From Aristolochia californica (Eukaryota > Streptophyta > Magnoliopsida > Piperales > Aristolochiaceae), in the NCBI GenBank assembly GCA_029961685.1, contig JARWKL010000004.1, positions 35,948,986-36,012,985 on the forward strand: a stretch of DNA of 64,000 bases. The letters run 5' to 3'. This document shows, piece after piece, positions 9,127-19,910 of this stretch. Below the pieces are notes generated by a model. The model was not told where the DNA came from. It was given only the letters and a program-made list of their open reading frames with translations, and did no database searches. Numbering within the stretch: the first letter of the stretch is position 1; each line of letters opens with the position of its first letter. The position numbers were made by a program, and so were the translations under genes.

Positions 9127-10964
9127 ACGTGGTATCAGACGGGTCCACCCTCGGTAATTCCTCTTCTCCAGAGGACATACGTCAAGTACTTTCAGAACTT
9201 CAACAACGATCCACTCTTCAAGGTACTGAAATTTCTCACATCAATAATACATTACATAAGCTGGAATCATCTCTCCAAACAGTCATCCACCAACTTGTTG
9301 CAATTCAATCACCAACGCCACCACCAACCACCAACTTTCAACCACAACCTGTACATCACCCACAATTCACGCCACCACCAAACCCACCACTGCGCCAACA
9401 ACCTGTTCCCATGGCTACTCACGCACAAGGACCAACCACGGTTCCAAGGTACTTTAAACATAACTTTCCTACATATGATGTCTCTAAAGATCCTTTACTT
9501 TGGTTCACGAAATGTGAACAATTTTTCTATCATCAACAAATGGTGGATATGGACAAGATTACATTGGCCGCCTACGAACTGCTCGATGAAGCGCTCATGT
9601 GGTTCCATCACTACCGAAATGTCCATTCCACTGAGGATTGGCTACACTTTAAACATGCTTGCCAAATGAGGTTTGGACCTCCAGCTAGCAGCAATCCAGT
9701 GGGGGAATTGATTAACTTTAAACAGATAGGCACCGTAGAAGTGTACCAAAAAATGTTCCGAGAAAGGCTGGCCCGAGCTAGTGAATTTTTTCCTCCTCAC
9801 CTACATGTTCAGATTTTTAATGCTGGATTGACTGAAGTGGTTAGATTGGAAGTGGAATTACTTGGTCCGACAGATTTGGATTCAGCAATGAATTATGCCA
9901 AAGATGTGGAACACAAAAAAAGAGTTCGAAAAGAATCCTTACACCGAAAACCATTTTGGAACAACAGAATACAGGGTAGTACATCTGGTCCACGTTTTGG
10001 GTCCTCTGCCCCTAACCGAGCAGATCAGTCTACAAGTGTGCCTCCCCACACTCTTCCACGTAAATTTTTGACTAAACAGGAAATGGAGGCTAGAAAGGCC
10101 AAGGGCCTATGTTTTAATTTTGATGAACAATTCCTTCCAGGATATACCTGTAAACGTTTATTTAGTATTGAACTTTTGGAAGAAGATTCAGAAGAGCTGC
10201 CTGAAAATGAATTTGTTAAAGAGGTACAACAAGAACCAGAGCTCTCCCTTCATGCCATGCATGACCTGCATAGTTCTAATACCATGCAGGTAAAGGCCAA
10301 GTTACACCACCTCATGCTACTTGCTTTAGTTGATTCGGGCAGCACACATAATTTTATTAGTAAACCAACTGCGCAACAATTGGGATTGGAAATTCAACAG
10401 CAAAGGGGTCTCTCTGTTTCAGTGGCCAATGGGGTTAAAATTGCAAGTGTGGGGTTATGTGCAAACATCCCTTTCACCATTGAGGGACATTCATTTCAGG
10501 CGGACTTACTGGTCATTCCCTTGGGTGGATTTGATTTGGTGCTCGGGGTCAAATGGCTTCAGTTATTAGGCCCTATATTATGGGACTTTCAGGCTCGGAC
10601 TATGACATTTACAGCACCACAAGGTCAGATTACATTACAAGGTATTGTGGCACAGGTCCCTAATGCACTTCACACTTTACAACTTCAGAATAATGGTGAT
10701 GGTCAGTTAGCTCCTTTACTTACAGCATTTGCGGGTTTATTTAATGACCCTACGGGTCTACCACCAGTGCATCATTGTGATCACTGCATTCGTTTAAAGT
10801 TGGGAACTGATCCAGTAGTGGTGCGGCCTTATCATTACCCACATATACAAAAAGATGAAATAGAACGACAGTGCATGAATATACTAGCTCAGGGAATGAT
10901 TCAGCCCAGTCAATCTCCTTTCTCCTCACTAGTGTTACTAGTACGTAAAAAGCATAAATCATGA
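9105..10964 (+). pseudogene. G2 gag, protease and RT N-terminus (one open frame)
   Basis: Polyprotein start. I take the ATG at 9105, which lies in the LTR, because the upstream ATG at 9069 is now followed by TAA. The frame crosses the LTR end and the primer binding site (encoding NNVVSDGST). Then come a proline-rich stretch near residues 70-105, the capsid region (FPTYDVSKDPLLWFTKCEQF, SSNPVGELINFKQIG), and a decayed zinc knuckle in which a Cys has become Phe and the His Tyr (CFNFDEQFLPGYTC). The protease follows (VDSGSTHNFIS, near residue 410), then the start of RT (HYPHIQKDEIE). It ends at a TGA at 10962 where related elements have TGG. Apart from this it reads as a normal chromovirus polyprotein. 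Confidence 0.88.
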
Positions 10965-12080
10965 AGGTTTTGTGTCGACTATAGGCAACTCAACTTGTAG
11001 ACAATTAAAGACAAGTTCCCCATTCCAGTAGTGGATGAGTTGCTGGATGAGTTACATGGTGCTACAATTTTTTCCAAGTTAGATTTGAAATCGGGCTATC
11101 ATCAAATAAGAGTTCACCCGGCATATGTGGAGAAGACTGCATTCTGCACACATCACGGTCATTTCGAGTTCCTCGTCATGCCCTTCAGTGTCTCCAATGC
11201 ACCCTCCACCTTTCAGGCCCTCATGAATGAGGTATTTTCATCGCTTCTGCGCAACTATGTGTTAGTATTTTTTTATGACATTCTGGTCTACAACAAAAAT
11301 TGGATCGAACATCTCCAACACCTCCATCAGTATTTACCATTCTACGCTCTCATCATTTGGTTTTGAATAAATCCAAATGTTCTATGGGTACCTCTGAGGT
11401 GGCATATTTGGGCCACGTCATATCAGTTGTGGGCATGAAAGTTGACCAGAGCAAGATACAAGCAGTAACAGATTGGCCGATTCCCACCTCTAGCACAACA
11501 TTAAGGGGATTTTTGGGCCTAGCGGGATATTATAGAAAATTTATCCAATATTATGGCCAGATAGCAACACCACTCAACAACCTTCTCAAAAAACATGCCT
11601 TCCACTGGTCTTCTTCAGCGGATCAGGCCTTTCAGCTGTTAAAGGAGGTTTAGCCTCAGCGCCAGTACTACAATTATCAGATTTTGAGGGAGACTTTGTG
11701 GTGGAATGTGATGCATCCGGGGGAGGTAAAGGGGCAGTGTTACAACAATTGGGACACCCCATTGCTTATTTCAGTCGTCAGTTGGGACAACACCACCATA
11801 AGTTAGCTGTATATGAGAGGGAATTGATTGGGTTAGCCAAGGCTATCCAACATTGGCGACCTTATCTATGGGGATGACCATTTCTCATTCGTACAGATCA
11901 TTGCAGCCTCAAGTATCTTCTTGAACAATGCCTCACCACATCCCCACAGCAGCATTGGTTAACTAAATTCATGGGCTTCGATTTTACAGTTCACTATAAG
12001 CCAGGTAGTTCGAATTTGGGGGCTAATGCTTTGTCACGTCGGGATATTTTAGCAACACAAGTTTATGCTCTCAGTAACAC
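10965..12080 (+). pseudogene. G2 reverse transcriptase and RNase H
   Basis: RT continues after the TGA: RFCVDYRQLN, a TAG at about 11001, [15 protein letters not shown], then a damaged catalytic site (VFFYDILVY; the usual first Asp is Tyr) near 11270. A one-base deletion near 11332 shifts the frame to 11300-11653 ([20 protein letters not shown]). A second shift is at about 11650. RNase H follows: ECDASGGG, YFSRQLGQHHHKL, TDHCSLKYLLEQ, with a TGA at about 11876. The loss of the catalytic Asp alone would abolish polymerase activity. Confidence 0.85.
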
Positions 12081-13490
12081 ACGTTCACTTGTGCTAGATT
12101 CTATTCGTGAGGAAATACATCAATATCCGGAACTCATGTCATTATATCAGGATATTCAACAGGGGACAGCAACTCCTCATTGGACAATTCAGGATCGTCT
12201 TATACTCTACAAAAACAAGATTTTTATGCATCATACGTCCCCACTTCTTCACACCATCCTGTCTTCTATCCATGATAGCACACATGAGGGTTGACAGAAA
12301 ACATATTTCCGAATCAGTTGGGAATTTTACTGGAAGGGCATGAAGAGCACAATTGCTGATTATGTAGCTGTTTGTCAGATTTGTCAATGAAACAAGGCCA
12401 AATCTTTAAGTCCTGCCGGCCTACTGCAACCTCTGCAACTACCGTCTCAAATCTGGTCCGACATTTCAATGGACTTCATTGCTGGCCTTCCCATTTCATC
12501 AGGTAAATCAGTGATATTCATCGTCGTTGATCGATTTTCAAAATATGATCACTTCATGGCTATGGCACATCCTTATACTGCTGCTCAGGTCGCTCAATTA
12601 TTTATGGACAACATTGTCCGATTACACGGAATTCCCACATCCATTATCAGTGACAGGGATGCCATTTTTACCAGTATCTTTTGGAAGGAATTATTCAAAT
12701 TACAGGGCACCCAATTGGCATTTTTGTTTGCATATCATCCACAAACGGACGGACAAACAGAGGTCGTCAATCGCACGATTGAAATGTATCTTCGTTGTTT
12801 TGTGGGGGACGCACCTAGACGGTGGGTGAAATGGCTTTCATAGGCAGAATTTTGCTATAACGCATCTTATCACATAGCACTGGGAACTACTCCTTTTAGG
12901 GTAGTTTATGGTAGAGATCCACCTCGTCTGTTACTATATGAAGTTGGGGCATCCAAATTCATCACTTTGGACCAAGCGTTAGCTGAAAGAGATGCTATGC
13001 TCACTGAGGTACGTACTCATCTCCAGGAGGCCCAACTCTCTATGAAGCTCTATTATGATAAGAAGCACCGGGAGGTATCTTATTTCCCCGGAGACTATGT
13101 GTGGTTAAAGCTTCAACACTACCGCCAGCTGTCCCTGACTGCATCCAAGCGCCATAAGCTGTCTCCAAAATATTATGGTCCATTTCAAGTGTTGGACAAA
13201 ATTGGGCCCGTGGCATACTGCTTGCAGCTACCAATGGAAGCAAAGATCCATAATGTATTTCACGTCTCCCGATTGTAGCCATTCCAGGGTGACTCGCCCC
13301 TACTGCACACTCCACTGCCGCCACTACATGAGGGCAGAGTCCTTTCTACTCCAGTTCAGGTTTTAAAAGCACGCCACATTCAAGGTGATTGGGAAATTCT
13401 CATCCAGTAGGCAAATGCCAACCCCAGTGACACCACATGGAACCGTTATTAGTATTTTGACTCCTACATCCTTCGTTCGAGCTTGAGGAC
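12081..13490 (+). pseudogene. G2 integrase with C-terminal chromodomain-like tail
   Basis: HHCC region (HDSTHEG...CQICQ, about 12270-12390) with TGA stops at 12293 and 12386. The catalytic core has VDRFSKYDHF (first Asp), SDRDAIFTS (second Asp) and QTDGQTEVVNR (Glu), with a TAG at 12841. The C-terminal part is [41 protein letters not shown], a TAG at 13276, then WEILIQ, a TAG at 13411, and a degraded tail with SLRTSSFPGGG running into the polypurine tract. All three catalytic acidic residues are present. Confidence 0.87.
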
Positions 13491-13520
13491 AAGCTCTTTT
13501 CCAGGAGGGGGGGGGGGTGA

Positions 13521-13915
13521 TGTTATGGACTCTATAGCATCACGAGTTACCAGCAGGCGTAGGAATTAATTAATGTGATTTTCAATTTCCATGTATTTGT
13601 CTTTGGTTTGGGTTGGTTTAGCATTTAATGGTTTGAACCATTGACCCAAGGGGTCTAAAGTGTTTTGGGTGTCCTCAACCCTATTTAAGGGGACGACTAG
13701 GGTAATGAAAAAGTAGCAATTGAGTCTACTCTTACTTAGATTAAATTAGATAAACAGGTCGAGAGCTCCTTCAAGCTCTCTCCCATTTTTCCCCAATTCC
13801 TTTTCCGAAATTCTGTCTTCATCATTCCATCATTCTATCTCAACATCAAGCAAGGTAATGGAAGGAAGAGAAGAGAGGAGGGTGACAAGATCCATGGCTC
13901 ATGAGGATCCTAACA
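13521..13915 (+). repeat. 3' LTR of G2
   Basis: Same length as the 5' LTR. It keeps the intact gag start (ATGGAAGGAAG at about 13858) and is followed by the TSD TAGTG and the resumed G1+ integrase. Confidence 0.93.
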
Positions 13916-13920
13916 TAGTG

Positions 13921-14757
13921 ACAGGGATGCCATCTTTACCAGTACATTCTACAAAGAACTATTCAAGCTGCAAGGCACAATGTTAGCATTCTCTTTAGCC
14001 TACCATCCGCAGACTGATGGTCAGACAGAGGTTGTCAACCTGGCAATTGAGATGTATCTTCGTTGTTTCGTGGGGGACTCAACTAAACGGTGGGCTAAGT
14101 GGCACGCCTGAGCTGAATTCTGTTACAACACCTCCTACCACAACGCACTCGGAACAACCCCATTCAAGGTAGTATATGGTAGAGACCTGCCCAGCTTTCT
14201 ATCATATGAACCGGGTGCCTCCAAGGTTGCCACTTTGAACCAGACATTAGCAGAAAGAGACACCTTGCTCACTGAGGTGCGCACTCATCTCCAGGAGGCC
14301 CAACATACTATGAAGTTGTATTATGACAAGAAGCACCAGGAAGTTTTCTTTTCTCCAGGAGATTATGTATGGCTGCGTCTCCAACACTACAGGCAGCTAT
14401 CACTGACAGCCTCTAAACGCCACAAGCTCTCTCTGATGTATTATGGTTCCTTTCAGGTAGTGGACCGCATTGGTACAGTTGCCTACCGCTTACAGCTTCC
14501 GCTAGAGGCCAAGATTCACAATGTGTTTCACGTCTCCCAACTGAAGGCCTTCCATGGTGACTCTCCCTTACTGAACACACGTCTTCCCCCATTACATGAT
14601 GGACATGTCCTTTCTACTCCAGCACAGGTATTACAGGCTCACCGCATTCTGGGTGATTGGGAGATCCTAGTGCAATGGGCTAATGCTGATCCCAGTGACA
14701 CTTTGCGTTCCGCACCCTCTACCCCTATTTTGAGCTTGAGGACAAGCTCTTTCTCCA
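13921..14757 (+). pseudogene. G1+ integrase, C-terminal half
   Basis: Resumes with SDRDAIFTSTFYKELF (second catalytic Asp) and QTDGQTEVVN (catalytic Glu), then AEFCYNTSYHNALGTTPFK, and an open frame from 14235 with [16 protein letters not shown] and [13 protein letters not shown]. The chromodomain-like end (WEILVQWANADPSD) is followed by a damaged tail. The open frame runs through the polypurine tract as poly-glycine and stops just inside the 3' LTR (14795). One TGA replaces a Trp codon near 14109. Confidence 0.87.
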
Positions 14758-14775
14758 GGGGGGGGGGGGGGGGGG
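14758..14775 (+). repeat. 18-G polypurine tract of G1+
   Basis: A pure G run between CTCCA and TGA, directly before the 3' LTR. It is the plus-strand primer site, expanded to a homopolymer. Confidence 0.85.
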
Positions 14776-14778
14776 TGA

Positions 14779-15217
14779 TGTTATGGACTCCATAGCATCA
14801 TGATTTATCCACAGACATAGGAATTAAATTATGTCAATTTACTTTTAATGTAATTTCATTTGGTTTGGTTTGGTTTAGTTTGGTTTGGTTTGGTTTAGAT
14901 GTAATGTGGCATGAACCAATTGACCCATGGGTCTATTTTGTATTTCCGTCCTCAACCTATTTATGGGGACGTCAAGGTAAAGGGAAAGCAAGTATTGAGA
15001 AATTAGAATTAAACAGGTCAGATTCTCCCTTAGAGGTCTAGGTCGGATTCTCCCTCTGAGGTCCAGGTCGACCTTCCTTCAAAGCTCAATCATTCCATTC
15101 TTAGTTCCATCATTCCATGTTCAAGAAACAAGAATCCTCTTCCAGTGTCAAGAACCAATATGGAGGGAAGAGAGGAAAGAAGGGTGACTCGATCCATGGC
15201 TCGGGAAGAACCTAACA
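14779..15217 (+). repeat. 3' LTR of G1+ (439 bp)
   Basis: TGTTATGGACTCC to GAACCTAACA, followed by the TSD GCCCT and the M1 integrase. Confidence 0.9.
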
Positions 15218-15222
15218 GCCCT

Positions 15223-15401
15223 TTGGAGGCAAGCAGTAATATCCTTTAGCATCTGGTCACGGTCAATGAGTGCCTAATCAATTGCTTCCTTGTGGTTGAA
15301 GACCGGAGTATAAGAGAGAAGCTGAGGAGGATCTCTGCCATATAGAACTTGGAATGGAGTGGACTGCAAGGCTGTGTGGCTGTCTGTTTGAGGATGATAG
15401 G
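15223..15401 (-). pseudogene. M1 integrase fragment between G1+ and T1
   Basis: Minus-strand reading: HPQTD (core), a deletion of about 45 codons, then HTALQSTPFQVLYGRDPPQLLS and IDQALIDRDQML. These are the end of the catalytic core and the linker to the C-terminal domain. The deletion removes the catalytic Glu region. Confidence 0.75.
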
Positions 15402-16112
15402 TGTTAAGCACCTACCCAATACTACCCAAAAGACCGGTCTGTCAGGAGCGTAAGACATAGGTACATAACCCAGGACCCTAACAGTACATTCCTTGCCATG
15501 AGTCGACGCCCACGGTGGCTCAAGACTAAGCAACGAAATGTTCGGGTGGTGTCTATGGCCCGCACTGTAGCCAGAATGCTCAGTGACACAAGCCCAACGT
15601 GGGTTACGTTACCTGGTGTTTCCCCCGGACCCACTTGTATTTATGTCCAGCCTCTATGTGCACCCGTGCCCAAGGGGAATCGAACTCGGGAAGCAGTGCC
15701 TGCTCTGATACCAAATGTTAAGCACCTAGCCAATACTACCCAAAAGACCAGCCTGTCAGGAGCAAAAGACATATGTACATAACCTAGGACCCTAACAGTA
15801 CACCCCTCGCCATGAGCCGAAGCCCACGGCGGTTCAAGACTAAGCAACGAAAACGTCCGGGTGGTGTCTATGGCCCGCACCATAGCCGGAACGCGCAGCG
15901 AGATAGGCCCAACCCTGGTTATGTTACTTGGTGTTTTCATCGGACCTACTTGTATTTAAATCCAGCCTCTACACACCCTCGCACCCGAGGGGAATCAAAC
16001 TCATGACGCAACACCTGCTTTGATACCAATTGTTAAGCACCTAGCCAATACTACCCAAAAGACCAGCCTATCAGGAGCGGAAGACATAGGTACATAACCT
16101 AGGACCCTAACA
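15402..16112 (-). mobile_element. T1: tandem TRIM with three LTRs
   Basis: Three 82-bp LTRs (15402-15483, 15716-15797, 16031-16112) are separated by two internal domains of about 233 bp. Each LTR reads TGTTAAGCACC...CCCTAACA on the plus strand, i.e. the element is on the minus strand. Each internal domain starts next to the LTR with TTGGTATCAGAGC, the initiator tRNA-Met primer site. Flanks are ATAGG and ATAAG, a TSD with one mismatch. There is no protein-coding content, so the element relies on enzymes of others. A three-LTR ladder arises by recombination between copies or as a tandem transcript that was integrated. Confidence 0.88.
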
Positions 16113-16961
16113 ATAAGATGATGAAAAGTTCAGTTTGGTGCTGCATAGACAAAAAAGTTCCCGCCAAAAAGTGTTGGTAAAGACCACATCCCGATCATTA
16201 ATAATGGATTTTGGAATGCCATGCAAATGGACAATATGCTTGAGAAAGATCTATGCCACTCTGGATGTTGTATAGGGGTGCGACATTGGAATGAAATGAG
16301 CATACTTTGAGAATCGATCTACCACCACAAATAATACAGATTTGCTTGATGACTTGGGAAGACCATCTACAAAATCCATAGAGATATTGGCCCAAACTTG
16401 TGTAGGGAGCGTGAGAGGTTGGGGAAGACCTATTAGACTCAAGTGTTCGGCCATGTTGAGCTGACAGACCTAACATGCTGTGACATAGTCTGCAATGGTG
16501 GTCTTCATGGTCTGCCAATGAAAATCCACCCGAACACGATGCAAGGTGTTTTGGATGCTTTCCAGTGTACTATCATGGTAGGCAGAGAGGATTGATACAA
16601 CCAAGACTGATGTGTGTGGTAAATATATACGCTTTTGTTTAGAAAATAAGAGAATCCTTGATTGACCACTTAGAGTCCATTGCCCCTTCTATAATTTTTT
16701 TGTGCAGCTCTTGTGGGTGGAGTATTGTTAATTTCCTCCTTAACTACGTATAATAGGAGAAAACTAGGCTGGCTGATGGCATAGACGAGCTGCTGATTCT
16801 CCAAATGGCTTGACAAGGCATTTGCCTCCTAGTTTAACTTCCTGGAGCAGTACTCCACTGAAATGTCAAACCCCATCAATTTATTGATTCAGTGCTATTG
16901 AGGAGAAGTAGTGAGGTGCTATCAAGCAAAAATTTAATATTTTAATGATCAGTGCGTATGA
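16113..16961 (-). pseudogene. M1 integrase N-terminus and RNase H end
   Basis: On the minus strand from right to left: the RNase H end (about 16800-16961), an alpha-helical linker, the HHCC region (VDFHWQTMKTTIADYVTACQVCQ, about 16440-16540), then the core start: [29 protein letters not shown] (first catalytic Asp), and MPHPYTT-like sequence to 16198. Frameshifts separate the parts. The core reaches FSSSY at 16113, where T1 is inserted before HPQTD. Confidence 0.8.
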
Positions 16962-17354
16962 TGTTGGAAGATGGGATCAAGCCCACATGCTCAAGACAAG
17001 AAGCCCACATGTCAAAGGAGTGGCATATGTGTAAAATATGGTACTTTTCATAAAGATGGCAAAAAGGTGTACATATGTGTTCTTTTTATGTCTTTTGTTT
17101 TATCAAGTTGTAGCCGTAAGGGCATAGTAAAACTATAAATAAAGGCATTGGCTAAGAGGTAGAGATTTGAAGCCCTCTCCTCTCCTTCCAAAAAATCGTC
17201 CAACCCTCCTCTTTCTTGTTTGACACAAACCCTTCTTCCCTTAATCCACACTCTCTCCTTCTACGTTCTTCTTCTTCTCCTCTCCTTTCTCTCTTCTTCT
17301 TCTTCTTCTTCCTCATTGATCTAAAGTTCTTCTCATGGGATCCTAAATTCTACA
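16962..17354 (+). repeat. Solo LTR, 393 bp, copia-like
   Basis: Starts TGTTGGAAGATGGGATCAAG, ends AAATTCTACA, and is flanked by the perfect TSD TATGA (16957-16961, 17355-17359). A TATA box (ACTATAAATAAAGG, about 17131) and a downstream pyrimidine-rich CTTCTTCTTCTT region look like a promoter and leader. The first 40 bases resemble the LTR of the A/B/C family, so it is probably a relative. It arose by recombination between the two LTRs of a full element. Confidence 0.88.
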
Positions 17355-17359
17355 TATGA

Positions 17360-17516
17360 GAAATGCACGGCCCCACAAGTAAGGTTGCCAGTGTTGGACA
17401 ACCTTGGCCAATATGATCAATTCCCGTCATACGCTGCCAATTTGTGAGACTTTTCTGCCAATTGCCTGCTGGAATATGCAATGGGGTGGTAGTGCTGCTG
17501 TAGGACGGCCCCAATG
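17360..17516 (-). pseudogene. M1 RNase H fragment
   Basis: Between the solo LTR and the G3 composite. Minus-strand reading resembles GAVLQQHYHPIAYSS, QLAEKSHKLAAY and HWRPYL with small frameshifts. It joins 22911 onward once the composite is removed: the target reads GGCCCCAATG then TCCCCACCGGA. Confidence 0.75.
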
Positions 17517-17903
17517 TGTTAAGCTCCCTTGCCATGGATAGAGTTACCCGACGATCTCCTCTTGGTTCCAGATTGGAATTCGTCCTTGAGTGAGACTTGG
17601 GATTTTTAGAACGCCCTATGGCATAGAATAATCAAGCTTTCGAAGGAAGCTTGCACCTTGGACCTCTTTGAGAGAGAGAATCCGATCTCTGAATTAAAAC
17701 TATTGACCAATACTTAATTTCATTCAATCTGATGTCCCCCTTATAGGATAAGGCTAGGGTTCAAGTACAAAGCAAAGGCCAATAACAAGGGCCATGAAAA
17801 TAAAGGAAATTACATCTAAACCAACCAAGTGCTTAAACCAGAAAATTACATGATTTACCCACAATGTCTACAAATCACTCAACTGGCTATGGAGTCCATA
17901 AAA
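17517..17903 (-). repeat. 3' LTR of G3 (387 bp)
   Basis: On the minus strand begins TTTTATGGACTCC (one base off the family TGTTATGGACTCC) and ends GGGAGCTTAACA. The polypurine tract CCAGGAGGGGGTGA is at 17904-17918. Confidence 0.85.
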
Positions 17904-19145
17904 TCACCCCCTCCTGGAGAAAGAGCTTGTCCTCAAGCTCAAAGGTGGGATAGACCGCACGGAAGGCTTCCAACAGTTTCCATGAGGCTTCAACAAGGTT
18001 GGTCTCTACCCTCTGGACTAAAATCTCCCACGAACCGTGTACACGACACGCCTGAAAACCAAAGCTGGAGTTGGCAGCACACGACCATCCTCTAACGGCA
18101 GCAAGGGGGTATGCAAGATAGACGAGTCTCCCTTGAAGGGCTTCAAAAGGGAGAAATGGAAAAAATCATGAATTTTTGCATCCGGGGGAAGTTGCAGCCT
18201 ATAAGCAACGCTAACAACACGATCCACAATCTGAAATGGACCATAAAATTTTGGGGAGAGTTTATGACGCTTGGAAGCTGTAAGAGAGAGCTGGTGGTAG
18301 GTTTGAAGACGAAGCCAGACATAGTCCCCAGGTGCATAAGAGAGGTCTCGATGTCCCTTATCATATTGTTGCTTCATCCGAGACTGTGCTTGCTGCAAAT
18401 TAGCTTTGAATAGGTCAAGCATATGATCACATTTGCACAAAGCCTGATCGAATGCTGCCACGCGAGAAGACCCCGCCACATAATATAAGAGGTGGGGAGG
18501 GTCACGACCATTGACCACTTTGAAAGGTGTATCCCGAAGGGCTGTGTGGAAAGAGGTATTGTAACAAAATTCTGCCCATGCTAGCCAACGGACCCAACTC
18601 TTCAAATGATCCCCCACGAAGCAACTCAAATACATCTCAATGGTACGATTGACCACTTCTGTTTGTCCATCCATCTGAGGGTGGTAGGCTGAAGAGAAGG
18701 CCAATTTGGTTCCATGTAAATGGAAAAGTTCCTTCCAAAATGTAAAAAGTGAAAACCCCGTCAATGTCACTTGTAATGGATTCAGGTAAGCCATGGAGGC
18801 GAACGATCTGGTCCATAAAAATCTGAGCCACATGGGTTGCCATGAAGGATGCAAGAGAGGAAAGAAGTGACAATATTTTGACAATCGATCCACCACAACC
18901 AAGATAATAGATTTGTCGGACAACTTAGATAGGCCATCAATAAAATCCATAGAAATATCCACCCATACCTGAGAAGGAAGCAACCCTACTGGGTTTAGGC
19001 TCTTGGTTTTGTTCCTTTGGTAGACCTGGTAAGCTAACACATAATCAAACACCATGCATTTCATACCTAACCAGTAGAAGTTACGGGTATGCCTGAAGTA
19101 GGTCTTTTGCTAGCTTGCATGAGTGCTGTCGTGATAGGTGGATAC
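17904..19145 (-). pseudogene. G3 integrase
   Basis: A 348-codon frame (18018-19064) covers the HHCC end (YVLAYQVYQRNKTKSL, with the Cys residues changed to Tyr), the core start WVDISMDFIDGLSK, VVDRLSKYCHFFP (first Asp), then a frameshift near 18770, HPQMDGQTEVVNRTIE (catalytic Glu), WAEFCYNTSFHTALRDTPF, GDYVWLRLQTYHQLSL and KIHDFFHFSLLKPF. The second catalytic Asp region (ITSDIDGVFTF) is in another frame at 18637-18873. The changed zinc ligands suggest decay. It inserts retroelement DNA in intact relatives. Confidence 0.87.
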
Positions 19146-19910
19146 TATGGTGTTAAGCAATGCTGAGGTAGGCCATAAATAAATACGATTCTTGTAGAGA
19201 ATGAGGCGGTCCTAGATTGTCTAGTTGCTGTCTGTAGTCTGCTGTTCAATTTTTTCATATAGGTCAGTGAGCTCTGGAGTTTGCTGAATTTAGTCTCGAA
19301 GGGAATCCAGCAAAAGGACCTTTGCTTGACTGATGGCATGGAGGTGTGGCTCGGACATCTCCCAACGAGATAAGGCATCAGCCGCCTGGTTGAGGTGGCC
19401 CGGCTTGTATTCAACCGTAAAATTGAAGCCATCAATTTACTAAGCCAATGCTGCTGGGGTGAAGTTGTGATGCGCTGCTCCAATAAATACTTCAAACTGA
19501 AGTGGTCTGTGTGAATAATGAAGTGTCGATCCCAAAGATAGGGCCGCCAATGCTAAATGGCTTTAGCTAGGCCGATAAGCTCTCTTTCATAGGCAGTCAA
19601 CTTTTGGTGGCGTGTGGGCAAGTGCCTGCTAAAATACGCAATAGGATGACCCTGTTGTTCTAAGACTGCACCAATGCCTCCTCCGGAAGCATCACATTCT
19701 ACAACGAATTGCTCTTCAAAATTTGGAAGTTGGAGCACAGGGGCTGTGGCTAAGGCGTGCTTCAATTGGGCAAAGGAAGAGGCAGCGACTTCAGACCAAG
19801 TGAAGGAGTTTCGCTTCAGTAAACTCATGAGAGGAGCAGCCAGCTGGCCATAGTCTCGAATGAACTTCCTATAGTAGCCAGAGAGGCCTAAGAAACCCCA
19901 TAAGGTGGTA
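19146..19910 (-). pseudogene. G3 RNase H
   Basis: Minus-strand pieces: 19553-19828 (LPNFEEQFVVECDASGGGIG, GHPIAYFSRHLPTRHQKL, YERELIGLAKAI) and 19145-19495 (KYLLEQRITTSPQQHWLSKL). A stop and a frameshift lie between. The DASGGG motif holds the first catalytic Asp. Confidence 0.85.

Larger units (their letters stand above)
8732..13915 (+). mobile_element. G2: nearly complete Ty3/gypsy chromovirus
   Basis: Two 395-bp LTRs (8732-9126, 13521-13915), TSD TAGTG (8727-8731, 13916-13920), primer site GTGGTATCAGACGGG directly after the 5' LTR, and a polypurine tract CCAGGA plus 11 G before the 3' LTR. The LTRs differ at about 13 positions by my count. It carries all domains in order. It is inserted in the G1+ integrase and is the best preserved autonomous-type element in the window, with one long gag-protease-RT frame of about 620 codons. 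Stops in RT, RNase H and integrase disable it. Confidence 0.93.
4844..15217 (+). mobile_element. G1+: complete but decayed Ty3/gypsy chromovirus with G2 nested inside
   Basis: LTRs are 4844-5283 and 14779-15217. The TSD is GCCCT on both sides (4839-4843, 15218-15222). The primer binding site is TTGGTATCAGACAGG (from 5286) and the polypurine tract is the G run 14758-14775. Internal order is gag, zinc knuckle, protease, RT, RNase H, integrase, chromodomain-like tail. The integrase is split at 8726/13921 by element G2. I count roughly 20 substitutions plus one indel between the two 440-base LTRs, more than for the nested G2, as expected for the older insertion. Many in-frame stops mean it cannot move by itself. 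Confidence 0.9.

Noticed and set aside
15246..15940. Arg-rich frames on both strands as a novel small protein family
   Set aside because: They are readings of the LTR and internal domains of the tandem TRIM and repeat because the element repeats.
17270..17330. CTTCTT microsatellite as a regulatory array
   Set aside because: It is the pyrimidine-rich leader of the solo LTR, a common feature of such LTRs.
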